Positions 34,270-50,528 are shown, counted from the stretch's first letter. The stretch: 64,000 nucleotides of DNA from Deltaproteobacteria bacterium (GCA_016214955.1 JACRMN010000027.1:1-64000); one strand, 5' to 3'. The notes: generated from the sequence alone by a model not told the origin. Program-made: numbers and translations.

Positions 34270-35688
34270 TCAGCTCCCCGCGGCCACGCCCGGTGGGCGC
34301 AGCGGACGGGGCTGCTCCTCCACCGGCTCGAGGTCGGGCACCTCGATCGAGCGCGTGCCCGCCCCCAGCTCCTTGAGCTTGCGGGCGGCGGGCATGACCC
34401 GCGACTCCAGCGAGCCGACGAAGTCGTTGTAGGAGCGGACCGAGCCGGAGAGGTTCTTGCCGAGCCGCTCCAGGTGCTCGCCGAGCCTGGCGAGCCGGTC
34501 GTGCAGCTCCTGGCCGGCGTCGGAGACCTTGCGGGCGTTCTCGGCCACCGCCTCCTCGCGCCAGCCGCGCTCCACGGTGCGCAGGAAGCCGATGAGGGTC
34601 ATGGGCGTGGCCAGGAGCACGCCGGCCTCGGCGGCCCGCTCCATGAGGCGAGGGTCCTGGTCGAGGGCGGCGTAGAGGAAGGCCTCGCCGGGGAGGAAGA
34701 GGACCACGAACTCCGGCGAGCCCAGCGCCTCGTGGTAGGCCTTGGCGGCCAGCTTCCCCACGTGGTCGCGGAGCTGGCGGGCGTGGTCGGCGAGCCGCAG
34801 GAGCCGGGCGGCCTCGTCGGGCGCCTCCAGCGAGTCGAGGTAGGCGGAGAGCGGCGCCTTGGCGTCGACGGGGATCTGGCGGCCGCCGGGCATGCGCACC
34901 AGCATGTCGGGCCGCTGCTTGTTGCCGGCGAGGCCCTCGACCGTCCCCTGCTCGACGAAGTCGCAGTGGGCCTGCATGCCGGCGATCTCGGCCACGCGCC
35001 GCAGCTGCATCTCGCCCCAGCGGCCGCGCACCTGCGGGGCCCGCAGTGCCTGGACGAGCCGCGCCGCCTCCTGGCGCACCATGCTCTGGCCCTCGCCCAG
35101 GGTGCGCACCTGCTGGCGCAGCTCGGAGTAGGCGTCCACCCGCGAGCGCTCCAGCTCGCCCAGCCGCTCCCCGAGCTTGCCCACCGTCTCGCGCACCGGC
35201 GCCAGGAGCTCGGCGATGGCCGTCTGCCGCCTGGTGAGGTCGCCCTGGGCCCCCTCCTGGAAGCGGGCGAGCGACTCCTGGGCCAGCTCCAGGAACTGGC
35301 GGCTCTGGGCCTGGAGGACGTCGGCCGAGAGCGCCTTGAAGGCCTGGGAGAGCCGCTCCTGGGCCTCGGCCAGCAGCAGCGCCTTCTCGGCGGAGCCGCG
35401 GCGCTCCTCGTCGAGCGCCGCCTCCAGGCCGGCGCGCTGCTCCGCCTGGGCCCGCGCCTCGGCCCGCGCCTCCAGGGCCTCGGCCTCGCGCCGGGCCCGC
35501 TCCACCCGCTCGGCGGCGAGCTGCCCGTCCCGCTCGGCGAGGCGGGTGCCGAGCTCGACCCGCGTGGCCTCGGCCGCGAGCTCGGCCTGGTGGCGCGCGG
35601 CCGCGGCCTGCCCCCGGAGGAGCAGCCAGGCGACGCCGGCCCCGAGGAGGGCCGCCGCCAGGAGCGCGACGAGGGCGGTGGTGTCCAC
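34270..35688 (-). CDS. rmuC: DNA recombination protein RmuC
   Basis: 472 residues. An N-terminal membrane helix (ALVALLAAALLGAGVAWLLL) is followed by a long Ala/Glu/Arg-rich coiled coil (~25-150), then the RmuC nuclease-like domain (~170-400) with VRGRWGEMQLRRVAEIAGM, DMLVRMPGG, IPVDAKAPLSAY and EFVVLFLPGEAFLYAAL. RmuC limits sequence inversions at inverted repeats. The start is at 35688. Confidence 0.92.
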   Translation of the reverse strand: MDTTALVALLAAALLGAGVAWLLLRGQAAAARHQAELAAEATRVELGTRLAERDGQLAAERVERARREAEALEARAEARAQAEQRAGLEAALDEERRGSAEKALLLAEAQERLSQAFKALSADVLQAQSRQFLELAQESLARFQEGAQGDLTRRQTAIAELLAPVRETVGKLGERLGELERSRVDAYSELRQQVRTLGEGQSMVRQEAARLVQALRAPQVRGRWGEMQLRRVAEIAGMQAHCDFVEQGTVEGLAGNKQRPDMLVRMPGGRQIPVDAKAPLSAYLDSLEAPDEAARLLRLADHARQLRDHVGKLAAKAYHEALGSPEFVVLFLPGEAFLYAALDQDPRLMERAAEAGVLLATPMTLIGFLRTVERGWREEAVAENARKVSDAGQELHDRLARLGEHLERLGKNLSGSVRSYNDFVGSLESRVMPAARKLKELGAGTRSIEVPDLEPVEEQPRPLRPPGVAAGS

Positions 35689-36114
35689 GAGCGGAGGGTA
35701 GCAGGGGGGACCGACACGATCGGCCGGGCCCGGCGGCCCGTCCCTTCACCCTGCGCCGGCGGGCACCGAGCCTCGTCGCCTGCCTGGCCGCAGCCGGCCG
35801 CTCCCGGCGCTGCCCACAAACCGCGCAGCGTGCCCGGTTCCCGTGCAGGCCGGCGCGGGAAACGGCTTGTGGTCCCTTGACCTTGCCCGGGCCGATCCTC
35901 GACACTGGCGAGTCCCATGTCTCCTCGTGAGTCTCGCGCCGGCACCGCCGGCGGCGGGGTGTGCGCCGGCCCCGACAGGCGCGCCGAGGCCGCCGAGAGG
36001 CCGGCCCGAAAGCGCGGGATCGAGCGTCGAAAGCGCTCTTCCGCGCCGCGCGCAGCCTGAGCCCGAGGAGTCACGCCGCTTCACTTCCCCGAGCAGCAAG
36101 AAGGACGCAGACCG
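35689..36114. other. 426-bp region between divergent rmuC and gltB
   Basis: No convincing gene. A possible plus-strand promoter has TTGACC at 35877-35882 and a poor -10 (GACACT, 35901-35906) with an 18-base spacer. TTCCCG and CGGGAA half-sites face each other near 35838-35861. The gltB leader would then be about 200 bases. The promoter call is weak. Confidence 0.35.
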
Positions 36115-40722
<4,608 letters not shown>

Positions 40723-40725
40723 GCC

Positions 40726-42216
40726 GTGGGAAAGCCGACCGGGTTCATGGAGTTCGCCCGCGAGCCCGCGCACACGCGCGATCCGCTGGTGCGCATCAAG
40801 GACTGGAGCGAGGAGCACCCGCCCTACGCCGAGGAGACGCTGAAGCAGCAGGGGGCGCGCTGCATGGACTGCGGCGTCCCCTTCTGCCACACCGGCAAGC
40901 TCATCGCCGGCATGGCCTCGGGCTGCCCGGTGAACAACCTCATCCCGGAGTGGAACGACCTCATCTACCGGGGCCAGTGGCGCGAGGCCAGCATCCGCCT
41001 CCACAAGACCAACAACTTCCCCGAGTTCACCGGGCGCGTCTGCCCGGCCCCGTGCGAGGGCTCCTGCACGCTCGGCATCAACGCGCCCCCGGTGACCATC
41101 AAGAGCATCGAGTGCGAGATCGCCGACCACGCCTGGGCCCACGGCTGGCTCAAGCCCGAGCCCCCGCTGGCCCGCACCGGGAAGCGGGTGGCCATCGTCG
41201 GCAGCGGCCCGGCGGGCCTGGCGGCGGCAGCGCAGCTCAACCGCGCCGGCCACTACGTCACCGTCTTCGAGCGGGCCGACCGCATCGGCGGCCTGCTGAT
41301 GTACGGCATCCCCAACATGAAGCTCGACAAGCAGGTGGTCGAGCGGCGCGTCCGCAACATGGCCGACGAGGGGGTGCGCTTCGTCTCGGGCATGGACGTG
41401 GGCAAGCACTTCCCCGCCAGCCGCCTCCTCAGCGACTTCGACGCCGCGGTGCTGTGCATGGGGGCCACCCAGGCGCGCGACCTGGCGGTCGAGGGGCGCA
41501 AGCTCCAGGGCGTCCACCTGGCCATGGAGTTCCTGGGCAAGAACACCAAGAGCCTGCTCGACTCCAACCTGGCCGACGGCAACTACATCTCCGCCAAGGG
41601 CAAGCACGTGGTGGTCATCGGCGGCGGCGACACCGGCACCGACTGCGTCGGCACCGCCATCCGCCACGGGGCCCGGAGCGTCACCCAGCTCGAGATCCTG
41701 CCGCGGCCGCCCGACACCCGGGCCGCCGACAACCCGTGGCCCCAGTGGCCCAAGGTCTACAAGCTGGACTACGGCCAGGAGGAGGCCAAGGCGCTCTGGG
41801 GCGCCGACCCGCGCCAGTACTGCGTGCAGACCCGGCGCTTCCTGGGCGACGCCTCCGGCAAGGTCACCGGCATGGAGATCTTCCAGATCGAGTGGGCGCG
41901 CGGCGCCGACGGCAAGCCGCCGGCCCCCAGGGAGATCGAGGGGACGCAGAGGACCCTGCCCGCCGACCTGGTGCTCCTGGCGCTGGGCTTCCTGGGGCCG
42001 GAGCGGCCGCTGCCCGAGGAGCTGGGCTGCAAGATCGACCCCCGCGGCAACGTGGCCGTGGACGAGCAGCGCATGACCAGCGTCCCCGGCATCTTCGCCG
42101 CTGGCGACTGCTCCCGCGGCCAGTCGCTGGTGGTCTGGGCCATCCACGAGGGGCGCCAGGCGGCCCGCGAGGTGGACCGGTACCTGATGCACGGCGAGAC
42201 GGTACTCCCCCCGTAG
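40726..42216 (+). CDS. gltD: Glutamate synthase small subunit
   Basis: 496 residues. It supplies electrons from NAD(P)H to GltB. N-terminal iron-sulfur cysteines ([36 protein letters not shown]), FAD-binding [20 protein letters not shown](P)-binding [17 protein letters not shown], and a C-terminal [19 protein letters not shown]. Start GTG at 40726 with GGAGGG at 40711-40716, three bases after gltB. Confidence 0.96.
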   Translation: MGKPTGFMEFAREPAHTRDPLVRIKDWSEEHPPYAEETLKQQGARCMDCGVPFCHTGKLIAGMASGCPVNNLIPEWNDLIYRGQWREASIRLHKTNNFPEFTGRVCPAPCEGSCTLGINAPPVTIKSIECEIADHAWAHGWLKPEPPLARTGKRVAIVGSGPAGLAAAAQLNRAGHYVTVFERADRIGGLLMYGIPNMKLDKQVVERRVRNMADEGVRFVSGMDVGKHFPASRLLSDFDAAVLCMGATQARDLAVEGRKLQGVHLAMEFLGKNTKSLLDSNLADGNYISAKGKHVVVIGGGDTGTDCVGTAIRHGARSVTQLEILPRPPDTRAADNPWPQWPKVYKLDYGQEEAKALWGADPRQYCVQTRRFLGDASGKVTGMEIFQIEWARGADGKPPAPREIEGTQRTLPADLVLLALGFLGPERPLPEELGCKIDPRGNVAVDEQRMTSVPGIFAAGDCSRGQSLVVWAIHEGRQAAREVDRYLMHGETVLPP

Positions 42217-42339
42217 GGGCTGGCCGTCGCCGGATGCGCCCGAGGAGATCCGGGAAGTTGCTGTGATCCGCGTCACGCCGGGCGAGTTGCGTACTCCCTC
42301 CCCCGAGCCCCCTTCCTTCCCCGGGGCTCCGGAGTGGGG

Positions 42340-42918
42340 ATGCGGTTCGTCGTCTGCGAGGCCACCACCGAGGACGAGGTGCAGCGCTGCCGGAAGCTGG
42401 CGGCGAGCGTGCACCAGATCGCCGCCGAGCCTGCCGACGGCTGGCCGGACCGGTGGCTCATGGGGCTCGCCGAGAACCAGCTGGTGGCCACCATCGGGCT
42501 CACCCGCCGCGAGGGCTGCGTGCGCTGGTTCCTGGGCCCCCACGCCTTCTCGCTGGCCCAGGCCCTCACCGAGGCCGACGCCCGCGAGCTGGTGGAGCTG
42601 CGGCTGCTGGCGGTGGCTCCGGGCCTGCGCGGCTACCGCTTCGCCCGGCTGCTGGTGGCGGTGGCCTACTCGCGCGGGTTCCTGGCGCCGTCGGGCCACG
42701 TGCCCGCGGTGATCCAGTTCGGGCCGCCGGCGGTCTTCAGGGCGCTGGAGCGGCTCTTCCAGGTGCAGACCAAGCTCGTGGGCCGCTGCGGAGACGGCGA
42801 GCTCCGCGTGCTGGTGCCGGAGCGGGACGTGCCGCGCCCCATCCTGGATCAGGTGCTCCCCGCCGAGCTGGGCGCCGCCGCCTTCGGGCGCCCGCGGCGC
42901 CTGGTGCTGGTGAGCTAG
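42340..42918 (+). CDS. Putative acyltransferase, GNAT/autoinducer-synthase-like fold
   Basis: 192 residues, not confidently recognised. The order of elements resembles GNAT-fold and N-acyl amino-acid/acyl-homoserine-lactone synthase-like proteins: VQRCRKLAASVHQI near the N-terminus, a strand VATIGLTRR, then ELVELRLLAVAPGLRGYRFARLLV (Glu-Leu-Arg followed by the acyl-CoA loop and helix) and VIQFGPPAVFRALERLF. I use ATG 42340 with GGAG five bases upstream; GTG 42334 is also in frame. Substrate unknown. It follows gltD after 123 bases. Confidence 0.5.
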   Translation: MRFVVCEATTEDEVQRCRKLAASVHQIAAEPADGWPDRWLMGLAENQLVATIGLTRREGCVRWFLGPHAFSLAQALTEADARELVELRLLAVAPGLRGYRFARLLVAVAYSRGFLAPSGHVPAVIQFGPPAVFRALERLFQVQTKLVGRCGDGELRVLVPERDVPRPILDQVLPAELGAAAFGRPRRLVLVS

Positions 42919-42964
42919 AGCCCCGCACAGGCCACGGCGCGGCCAGGTCCGCGACGCGCCCGGC

Positions 42965-44473
42965 TCACGCCTGCAGGCCGCCCTCGGCCCCGGCGGCGGC
43001 CGAGGCGCCCTGGTCGAGCAGCCGGCGCACCCGGCTGCCGAGCAGCTCGGGGGTGAAGGGCTTGCGGAGCAGCTCCACGCCGTCGCCGATGATCCCGCCC
43101 TCGTCCACGAAGACCTGCGGGTAGCCGGAGAGGTAGAGGATGCGCAGGTCGGGCCGCAGCTGCAGCGCCCGCATGGCCACGTCGGGGCCGGAGAGGCCCG
43201 GCATCACCACGTCGGCCACCAGGAGGTCGATGCGCCCGGCGTGCTGCTGCACGAGCTGCAGCGCCTCGCAGCCGTCGCGGGCCACCAGCACCTCGTAGCC
43301 CAGGCGGTGGAGCACCTTGGAGGCGGTGTAGCGCACCAGCGGGTCGTCCTCGGCCAGGAGCAAGGTCTCGCGCCCGCCGCGGCCCAGGCCCGGCGCCGGA
43401 GTGAGCCGGCGGGGCACGGGCGGCGCGTCGGCGACGGGCAGGAAGAGGTGGAAGGCGGAGCCCTGGCCCAGCTCCGACTCCACCCTCACCCAGCCTCCGT
43501 GCTGCTCGACGATGCCCTGCACCGTCGCCAGGCCGATGCCGGTGCCCTCACCCCGCGGCTTGGTGGTGAAGAAGGGCTCGAAGAGCCGCGACTTCACCTC
43601 CGGTGTCATGCCCGGTCCGTCGTCCTCCACCGAGAGCCGCACGAAGCCGGCCGGGGCCGTCGCGCCGGGGCGCAGCTCCTCGGGCCGGGCCCGCCGGGCG
43701 CTGATGCGAAGGTGGCCGCCGGACTGCATGGCGTCGCGGGCGTTCACGGCCAGGTTGAGGATCACCTGCTCGACCTGCCCCGCGTCGGCGAGCAGCGGCG
43801 GGAGGCCGGCCGGCAGGTCCACCGAGAGGGCCAGCTGCTCGCCGAGCACGCGGGAGAGGAGCCGGTGCATGTCGGGCAGGAGGTCGGCGAGGGCCATCGG
43901 CCGCTTCTCCAGCGGCTGGCGCCGGCCGAAGGCCAGGAGCTGGCGGGTGAGGCCGGCGGCCCGCTGCCCGGCCAGCCCCACGTCGGCCACGTACTCGCGC
44001 ACCGGGTGGCCCTCGGGCAGGTCGCGGAGCGCCAGCTCGACGTTGGAGGTGATGACCGAGAGCAGGTTGTTGAAGTCGTGGGCCACGCCGCTGGCGAGCC
44101 GGCCCACCGCCTCCATGCGCCGCGCCTCGCGCAGCCGCTGCTCGTCGGGGGCGGGCGAGGGCACGGGGCGCGCCGGGGTGAGCGCCGGCCCCGGCACGGC
44201 GGCCGGCGGCGCGGAGAGCCGGGGCTCGCCGGGGCGCACGAGCGCCAGCGCGGTGAAGGGCACGGCGGTGGCGAGCGCCACCTGCAGCACCACCAGCGGC
44301 CAGGGCAGTCCCGGGGCCAGCGCCACCAGCGCCACCGCGAGGAGCAGCCCGCTGGCGCAGGCCACGAGGGCGTGGCGCCAGGTGACCGGCGAAGGTGTCG
44401 GTTGCGATGCCGTCGTCGCTCCCCGTGGCCGCGTCGCGCGGTGCTCGGCCCCCCGCGGGCGTGAGGAGGACAT
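42965..44473 (-). CDS. Hybrid histidine kinase with C-terminal receiver
   Basis: 502 residues. Two closely spaced N-terminal membrane helices (~30-75), a Pro/Ala linker, HisKA with the H-box GVAHDFNNLLSVIT (~residue 130), HATPase with NLAVNARDAMQSGG, DDGPGM and GEGTGIGLATVQGIVEQHGG, then a receiver (~370-485) with LAEDDPLV and phospho-acceptor Asp in DLLVADVVMPGLSG. There is no sensory domain beyond the membrane hairpin. It has no partner regulator next to it; the receiver-only protein at 25340 is one candidate. Confidence 0.9.
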   Translation of the reverse strand: MSSSRPRGAEHRATRPRGATTASQPTPSPVTWRHALVACASGLLLAVALVALAPGLPWPLVVLQVALATAVPFTALALVRPGEPRLSAPPAAVPGPALTPARPVPSPAPDEQRLREARRMEAVGRLASGVAHDFNNLLSVITSNVELALRDLPEGHPVREYVADVGLAGQRAAGLTRQLLAFGRRQPLEKRPMALADLLPDMHRLLSRVLGEQLALSVDLPAGLPPLLADAGQVEQVILNLAVNARDAMQSGGHLRISARRARPEELRPGATAPAGFVRLSVEDDGPGMTPEVKSRLFEPFFTTKPRGEGTGIGLATVQGIVEQHGGWVRVESELGQGSAFHLFLPVADAPPVPRRLTPAPGLGRGGRETLLLAEDDPLVRYTASKVLHRLGYEVLVARDGCEALQLVQQHAGRIDLLVADVVMPGLSGPDVAMRALQLRPDLRILYLSGYPQVFVDEGGIIGDGVELLRKPFTPELLGSRVRRLLDQGASAAAGAEGGLQA

Positions 44474-44601
44474 TGTCCACCCTGCAACACGTTGGGTGAA
44501 GCATCAAAACACACTCATCCCCAGGTTACCCGACAGGCCAGATGTCGAGCCCCGGGGGCCAGCAATCGAGCCCCGCGGGAACAGCCGCAGCGATTCCGCG
44601 G

Positions 44602-45612
44602 CTATCCGCCGATGCCCATCATGGGGAGCGTGACCAGGCGGGCCCCGGCCTCGTCCATGTGGTGGCGCGGATCCTTGCGCGAGAGCGCGCCGTGGATGGC
44701 CGCGGCCAGCTCCTCCTCGCCGGCGCCGGCGCGCAGCAGGTCCCGCAGGCTCACGCGGTCGCGCCCTCCCAGGCAGGCCTGGAAGCCGCCCTCGGCGGTG
44801 AGGCGGGCCCGGTTGCAGCTCTCGCAGAAGTTCTCGGTGATGGCGCCGATGAAGCCCACCAGGCCGCCCTCGCCCCGCATGTAGTGGGCCGGGCCCCAGC
44901 CGCGCTTGGGGTCGGGGGCCAGCGGGACGCCCTGGGCCGCCAGCCGCTCCTTCACCGCCGCGGTGGGCACGGGCACCCCGTCGCCGAAGGGCATGAGCTC
45001 GATGAAGCGCGGCGTGGCGCCGAGCCCCCAGGCGAAGCGCACCAGGTCGCCCAGCTCGCCGTCGTTGACCCCGCCCATCACCACCGTGTTGACCTTGAGT
45101 GACGGGAAGCCGGCCCGGGCCGCCACCCGGATGCCCTCGAGCACCGGCTCGAGGAAGGCCCCCCTGCCGCTCACGCGCCGGAGGGTGGCGGCGTCGAGGG
45201 TGTCGAGGGAGACGTTGAGCGCGGTGAGACCGGCCTCCCGCAGCGGCGCCGAGAGCTCGGCCAGCTTGTGGGCGTTGGTGGTGAGGGCCACCTCGTCGAT
45301 GCCGGGCGTGGCGCGGAGGTCGGCGACGATGGCGGTGAGCTCGCGGCGCAGGGTGGGCTCGCCGCCGGTCAGGCGGATGCGGCGGACGCCGAGCCGGGCG
45401 AAGACGGCCGCGATGCGGGCGATCTCGGCGCGCGAGAGGATGCGGTCCCCGTCCTCGTAGTCCGAGACCGAGCAGTAGCTGCAGCGGAAGTTGCAGCGGT
45501 CGGTGAGGGAGAGGCGCAGGTACTGGATGAGCCTGCCCTGGGCGTCGCTGAGCCGGGCCGGCGCGCAGGCGCCGGCTCGCTCGAGCCGCAGGCCGAGAAC
45601 GTCGTCGCGCAC
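44602..45612 (-). CDS. moaA: GTP 3',8-cyclase MoaA (molybdenum cofactor biosynthesis)
   Basis: 336 residues. A radical SAM enzyme making 3',8-cH2GTP, the first step of molybdopterin synthesis. N-terminal cluster CNFRCSYC, LTGGEPTLRREL, then the second cluster FCESCNRARLTAEGGFQACL, and the conserved C-terminal Gly-Gly (MGIGG) that takes part in catalysis. Start is GTG 45612 with GAGGAG upstream. No other moa genes are nearby. A short inverted repeat (AGCCGC / GCGGCT) overlaps the stop. Confidence 0.95.
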   Translation of the reverse strand: MRDDVLGLRLERAGACAPARLSDAQGRLIQYLRLSLTDRCNFRCSYCSVSDYEDGDRILSRAEIARIAAVFARLGVRRIRLTGGEPTLRRELTAIVADLRATPGIDEVALTTNAHKLAELSAPLREAGLTALNVSLDTLDAATLRRVSGRGAFLEPVLEGIRVAARAGFPSLKVNTVVMGGVNDGELGDLVRFAWGLGATPRFIELMPFGDGVPVPTAAVKERLAAQGVPLAPDPKRGWGPAHYMRGEGGLVGFIGAITENFCESCNRARLTAEGGFQACLGGRDRVSLRDLLRAGAGEEELAAAIHGALSRKDPRHHMDEAGARLVTLPMMGIGG

Positions 45613-45699
45613 GCTGCTCCTCGCGACGCCCGCGGCCCTCCCGGCCCGGGCGGAGGCGTCTGGTGTAACCGAAGGGGGCGGAATGCGCCGCGGTTTCGC

Positions 45700-46944
45700 C
45701 TAGGCCCGCGCGGTCCGCCGGGGCGGCGCAGAGGCCCCCACCCGGAGGGCGGTGAGCACCGCGAGGATCTGGAGCAGGGCCACGCCGCCGAGCACCCATC
45801 GGGGCTGGCCCCGGTCCATGAAGGCGCCGAAGACGAGGGGCGCCGCCGAGAGCCCGACGTCGAGCCCCGAGTAGACGAAGCCGTAGATGCGGCCGAAGGA
45901 GCGCTGGCCGAAGCGCTCCATGGAGGCGCGGCGCACCAGCAGGTCGCGGGAGGGGCCGGCAGAACCGGTGAGGAAGCCCACCGCCGCGAGCAGTGGGACC
46001 ACGGCCCCGGGCGGGAAGGCACCGCTCGCCAGCGCCACCGCCGAGAGGGCGGCGAGCCCCAGCACCACCGCCACCACCCGCTCGTGGGCAGGGAAGCGGG
46101 TGGCCATCCAGCCGCCCACGGCCACCCCGGCGGCCCCGCCCAGGAGGTAGACGGTGAGGGCCGAGGCGCCCGACTCCAGGGAGAGGCCGTACACCTGCTG
46201 CAGCACCGGCGACCCGAAGCTCTGCACGCCGCCGAAGGCCATGGTGGCCAGCAGGAAGAAGGCGAAGCACATCCAGACGGCGGGCGTGGCCAGGAAGCCG
46301 AAGGTGGTGCCCACCGGCTCCGGCCCGGCGCCGGCGGGCGAGGGGAGGGCGCGCGACATGGCCGCGCCGCGGAGCAGCAGCACCGCCAGCGAGCCGGCCG
46401 CCACCAGGGCCGCGCCGAAGGCGGCGGCCCGCCAGCCCCCGGTGCCGGCCAGGAAGGTGAGGAAGACGGGCGCCGCGGCCCAGCCCAGGTTGCCCGAGAG
46501 GCCGTGCACCGAGAAGGCGATGCCGAGCCGCGGCGGCGAGACGCTGCGGTTGAGGATGGTGAAGTCGGCGGGGTGGAAGACCGAGTTGCCGGCGCCGGCC
46601 AGGATCGCCGCCGCCAGCAGCGCCGGGTAGCCGGAGGCCAGCGCCAGGGTGACGGAGGCCACGCCGAAGAGGCCGATGCCGGCGAGGAGCACGCGGCGGG
46701 CGCCGAGCCGGTCCACGACGAAGCCGGCCGCCGCCTGGCCCACCCCCGAGACGACGAAGAAGGCGGTGACCAGCGACCCTACCCTGACGAAGCTGAGGCC
46801 GAAGTCCCTCATGAGCCAGGGGAAGAGGGGCGCCAGCAGCAGGTGGAAGAAGTGGGAGGTACCGTGGGCCAGGCCGACGAGGGAGATGACCTCCAGGTCG
46901 CCGGCCGGTGGGGCGGCGGGAATGGCCTCGGTCGCCGGTTGCAT
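45700..46944 (-). CDS. Major facilitator superfamily transporter
   Basis: 414 residues with twelve hydrophobic segments. An MFS A-motif-like loop follows helix 2 (VDRLGARRVLLAG). HGTSHFFHLLLAPLFPWL and AGAGNSVFHPADFTILN resemble the fosmidomycin-resistance (Fsr) branch, so export of a small molecule is a reasonable guess. The substrate is unknown. The start is ATG 46944. It is preceded by the ABC-F gene on the same strand, separated by a hairpin. Confidence 0.85.
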   Translation of the reverse strand: MQPATEAIPAAPPAGDLEVISLVGLAHGTSHFFHLLLAPLFPWLMRDFGLSFVRVGSLVTAFFVVSGVGQAAAGFVVDRLGARRVLLAGIGLFGVASVTLALASGYPALLAAAILAGAGNSVFHPADFTILNRSVSPPRLGIAFSVHGLSGNLGWAAAPVFLTFLAGTGGWRAAAFGAALVAAGSLAVLLLRGAAMSRALPSPAGAGPEPVGTTFGFLATPAVWMCFAFFLLATMAFGGVQSFGSPVLQQVYGLSLESGASALTVYLLGGAAGVAVGGWMATRFPAHERVVAVVLGLAALSAVALASGAFPPGAVVPLLAAVGFLTGSAGPSRDLLVRRASMERFGQRSFGRIYGFVYSGLDVGLSAAPLVFGAFMDRGQPRWVLGGVALLQILAVLTALRVGASAPPRRTARA

Positions 46945-46997
46945 CCCGGCATCATGGAGGGCCCGGCGGCGGAAGCCAACCCGCCCCGGCGGGCGGC

Positions 46998-47022
46998 GGT
47001 GGGTCGGTTCGACGGACCCACC
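46998..47022 (-). terminator. Hairpin after the ABC-F gene
   Basis: GGTGGGTC (46998-47005) pairs with GACCCACC (47015-47022) around a nine-base loop, 18 bases past the ABC-F stop. There is no T-tract. Confidence 0.45.
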
Positions 47023-47039
47023 ACCCGGCGGCGGGCCGG

Positions 47040-49052
<2,013 letters not shown>

Positions 49053-49162
49053 GGGGAGGGGTGCTTAACCTTTCTTCACGCCGGCAACAAGCGGGCGACA
49101 CCGGGTGGCCGCAGTCTCCACCCTGCGGCGCCACCCTTTCCCCGGCGCCCGGGAGAACCACC

Positions 49163-49621
49163 ATGTGGAAGAAGACCCTGCTGACCGTCGCCGGCGTCGC
49201 GGCCATCGCCGTCGGCTACCTGGCCCTCACCGGCTTCCGCGGCCACGGTCACGGCTGCGGCGGGCGCGGCGACCCCGCCCGGATGGAGCGGATGATCTCC
49301 TCGCACCTCGACGACGTGCTCGACGACCTCGACGCCACCGCCGAGCAGCGGGCCAAGATCACCGCCGTTAAGGACCGCCTGGTCGCCGAGGGCAAGGCCC
49401 TGCGCGAGGGCAAGGAGGGGCTGCACCAGGACCTCGTCGCCCAGTGGGAGTCGCCCAACCCCGACGTCGCGCGCCTCCACGCCCTCGTCGACCAGAAGGG
49501 CGACGCCATGAAGGGCTTCGCCCACAAGGTCGCCGACGGGCTCGCCGAGGTGCACGGCATCCTCACCCCCGAGCAGCGGGCCAAGCTGTCCAAGAAGATG
49601 AAGCGGCACCACGAGGAGTAG
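49163..49621 (+). CDS. Spy/CpxP-like periplasmic protein
   Basis: 152 residues. N-terminal signal or anchor (KKTLLTVAGVAAIAVGYLAL), a short His/Gly stretch (GFRGHGHGCGGRG) that could bind metal, then a helical domain with two LTxxQ-like motifs (LDATAEQRAKI near 65 and LTPEQRAKL near 137). Such proteins act as periplasmic chaperones or metal-stress sensors. The OmpR/EnvZ-type pair downstream (49803-51910) parallels the cpxP-cpxRA arrangement, so it may be part of an envelope-stress circuit. Confidence 0.8.
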   Translation: MWKKTLLTVAGVAAIAVGYLALTGFRGHGHGCGGRGDPARMERMISSHLDDVLDDLDATAEQRAKITAVKDRLVAEGKALREGKEGLHQDLVAQWESPNPDVARLHALVDQKGDAMKGFAHKVADGLAEVHGILTPEQRAKLSKKMKRHHEE

Positions 49622-49726
49622 CGCGTGCTGGCCCGGTCCTCCGCGCCCCTCGGCGGGCCGGGTCTTCACGGCAAGGAACTGCGACCGCCTCCGTGCGCAG
49701 ACCCCGAGCACTGCCGCTGGGCCGCG

Positions 49727-49789
49727 CTCCCCCCTCACCCCGCCCCTCTCCCCCGCGAAGCGGGGGAGAGGGGCGGGGTGAGGGGGGAG
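49727..49789. repeat. Perfect 30-bp inverted repeat (REP-like hairpin)
   Basis: Arms at 49727-49756 and 49760-49789 are perfectly complementary over 30 bp with a GAA loop. The left arm begins CTCCCCCCTCACCCCG and the right arm ends GGGGTGAGGGGGGAG. Similar CTCACCCC/GGGGTGAG elements are dispersed in GC-rich bacterial genomes. The right arm overlaps the GGAGGGAG ribosome site (49786-49793) of the response regulator starting at 49803. Confidence 0.92.
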
Positions 49790-49802
49790 GGAGAACCTCG
49801 CT

Positions 49803-50528
49803 ATGATGCCCTCCGTGCCCACCCCCTCCGCCGAGCCCTCCCTCTCCGCCCTCCTCGTCGAGGACGACGCCCGGCTCGCCGCGCTCACCCGTGCGTACCT
49901 CGAGTCGCACGGCGTGATCGTGGCCGTGGCCGGCGACGGCAAGCAGGGGCTGGCCGAGGCGCTGCGCGGCCGCCACGACGTGGTGCTGCTCGACCTCATG
50001 CTCCCGGGCATGCCCGGCCTGGAAGTATGCCGCGAGCTGCGCGCCCGCAGCGACGTGCCCATCATCGTGCTCACCGCCCGCGGCGAGGAGGCCGACCGGG
50101 TGATGGGGCTCGAGACCGGCGCCGACGACTACCTGGCGAAGCCCTTCGCCCCGCGGGAGCTCCTGGCCCGCATCCGCGCCGTGACCCGGCGCGCCCGGGG
50201 CCGGGCCGGGCCCGCCCTGAAGCTGGTGGCGGTGGGGTCGCTGCGCATCGACCCGGGCGCCATGCGGGCCACGCTCCACGGCAAGGAGCTGGCGCTCACC
50301 GGCTACGAGTTCGCCCTGCTCCGGGCGCTGGCCGAGCGGGCCGGCCGGGTGCTCTCCCGCGAGCAGCTCATGGAGCTGGCCCGCGGCAACTCCGAGGAGG
50401 CCTTCGACCGCTCCATCGACGTGCACGTCTCGCGGCTGCGCGCCAAGCTGGGCGACGACCCCAGGCGCCCCCGGCTCCTGAAGACGGTGCGCGGCGCCGG
50501 CTACGTGCTGGCCGCCGAGGAGGGGTAG
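49803..50528 (+). CDS. OmpR/CpxR-type response regulator
   Basis: 241 residues. Receiver (~15-125) with LVEDDARL, phospho-acceptor Asp in DVVLLDLMLPGMPGL and Lys in YLAKPF; winged-helix output (~140-238) with TGYEFALLRALAERAGRVLSREQLME and DRSIDVHVSRLRAKLGDD. ATG codons at 49803 and 49806 are both possible. The ribosome site lies in the right arm of a 30-bp hairpin. It overlaps the kinase gene by TAGTG. Confidence 0.93.
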   Translation: MMPSVPTPSAEPSLSALLVEDDARLAALTRAYLESHGVIVAVAGDGKQGLAEALRGRHDVVLLDLMLPGMPGLEVCRELRARSDVPIIVLTARGEEADRVMGLETGADDYLAKPFAPRELLARIRAVTRRARGRAGPALKLVAVGSLRIDPGAMRATLHGKELALTGYEFALLRALAERAGRVLSREQLMELARGNSEEAFDRSIDVHVSRLRAKLGDDPRRPRLLKTVRGAGYVLAAEEG

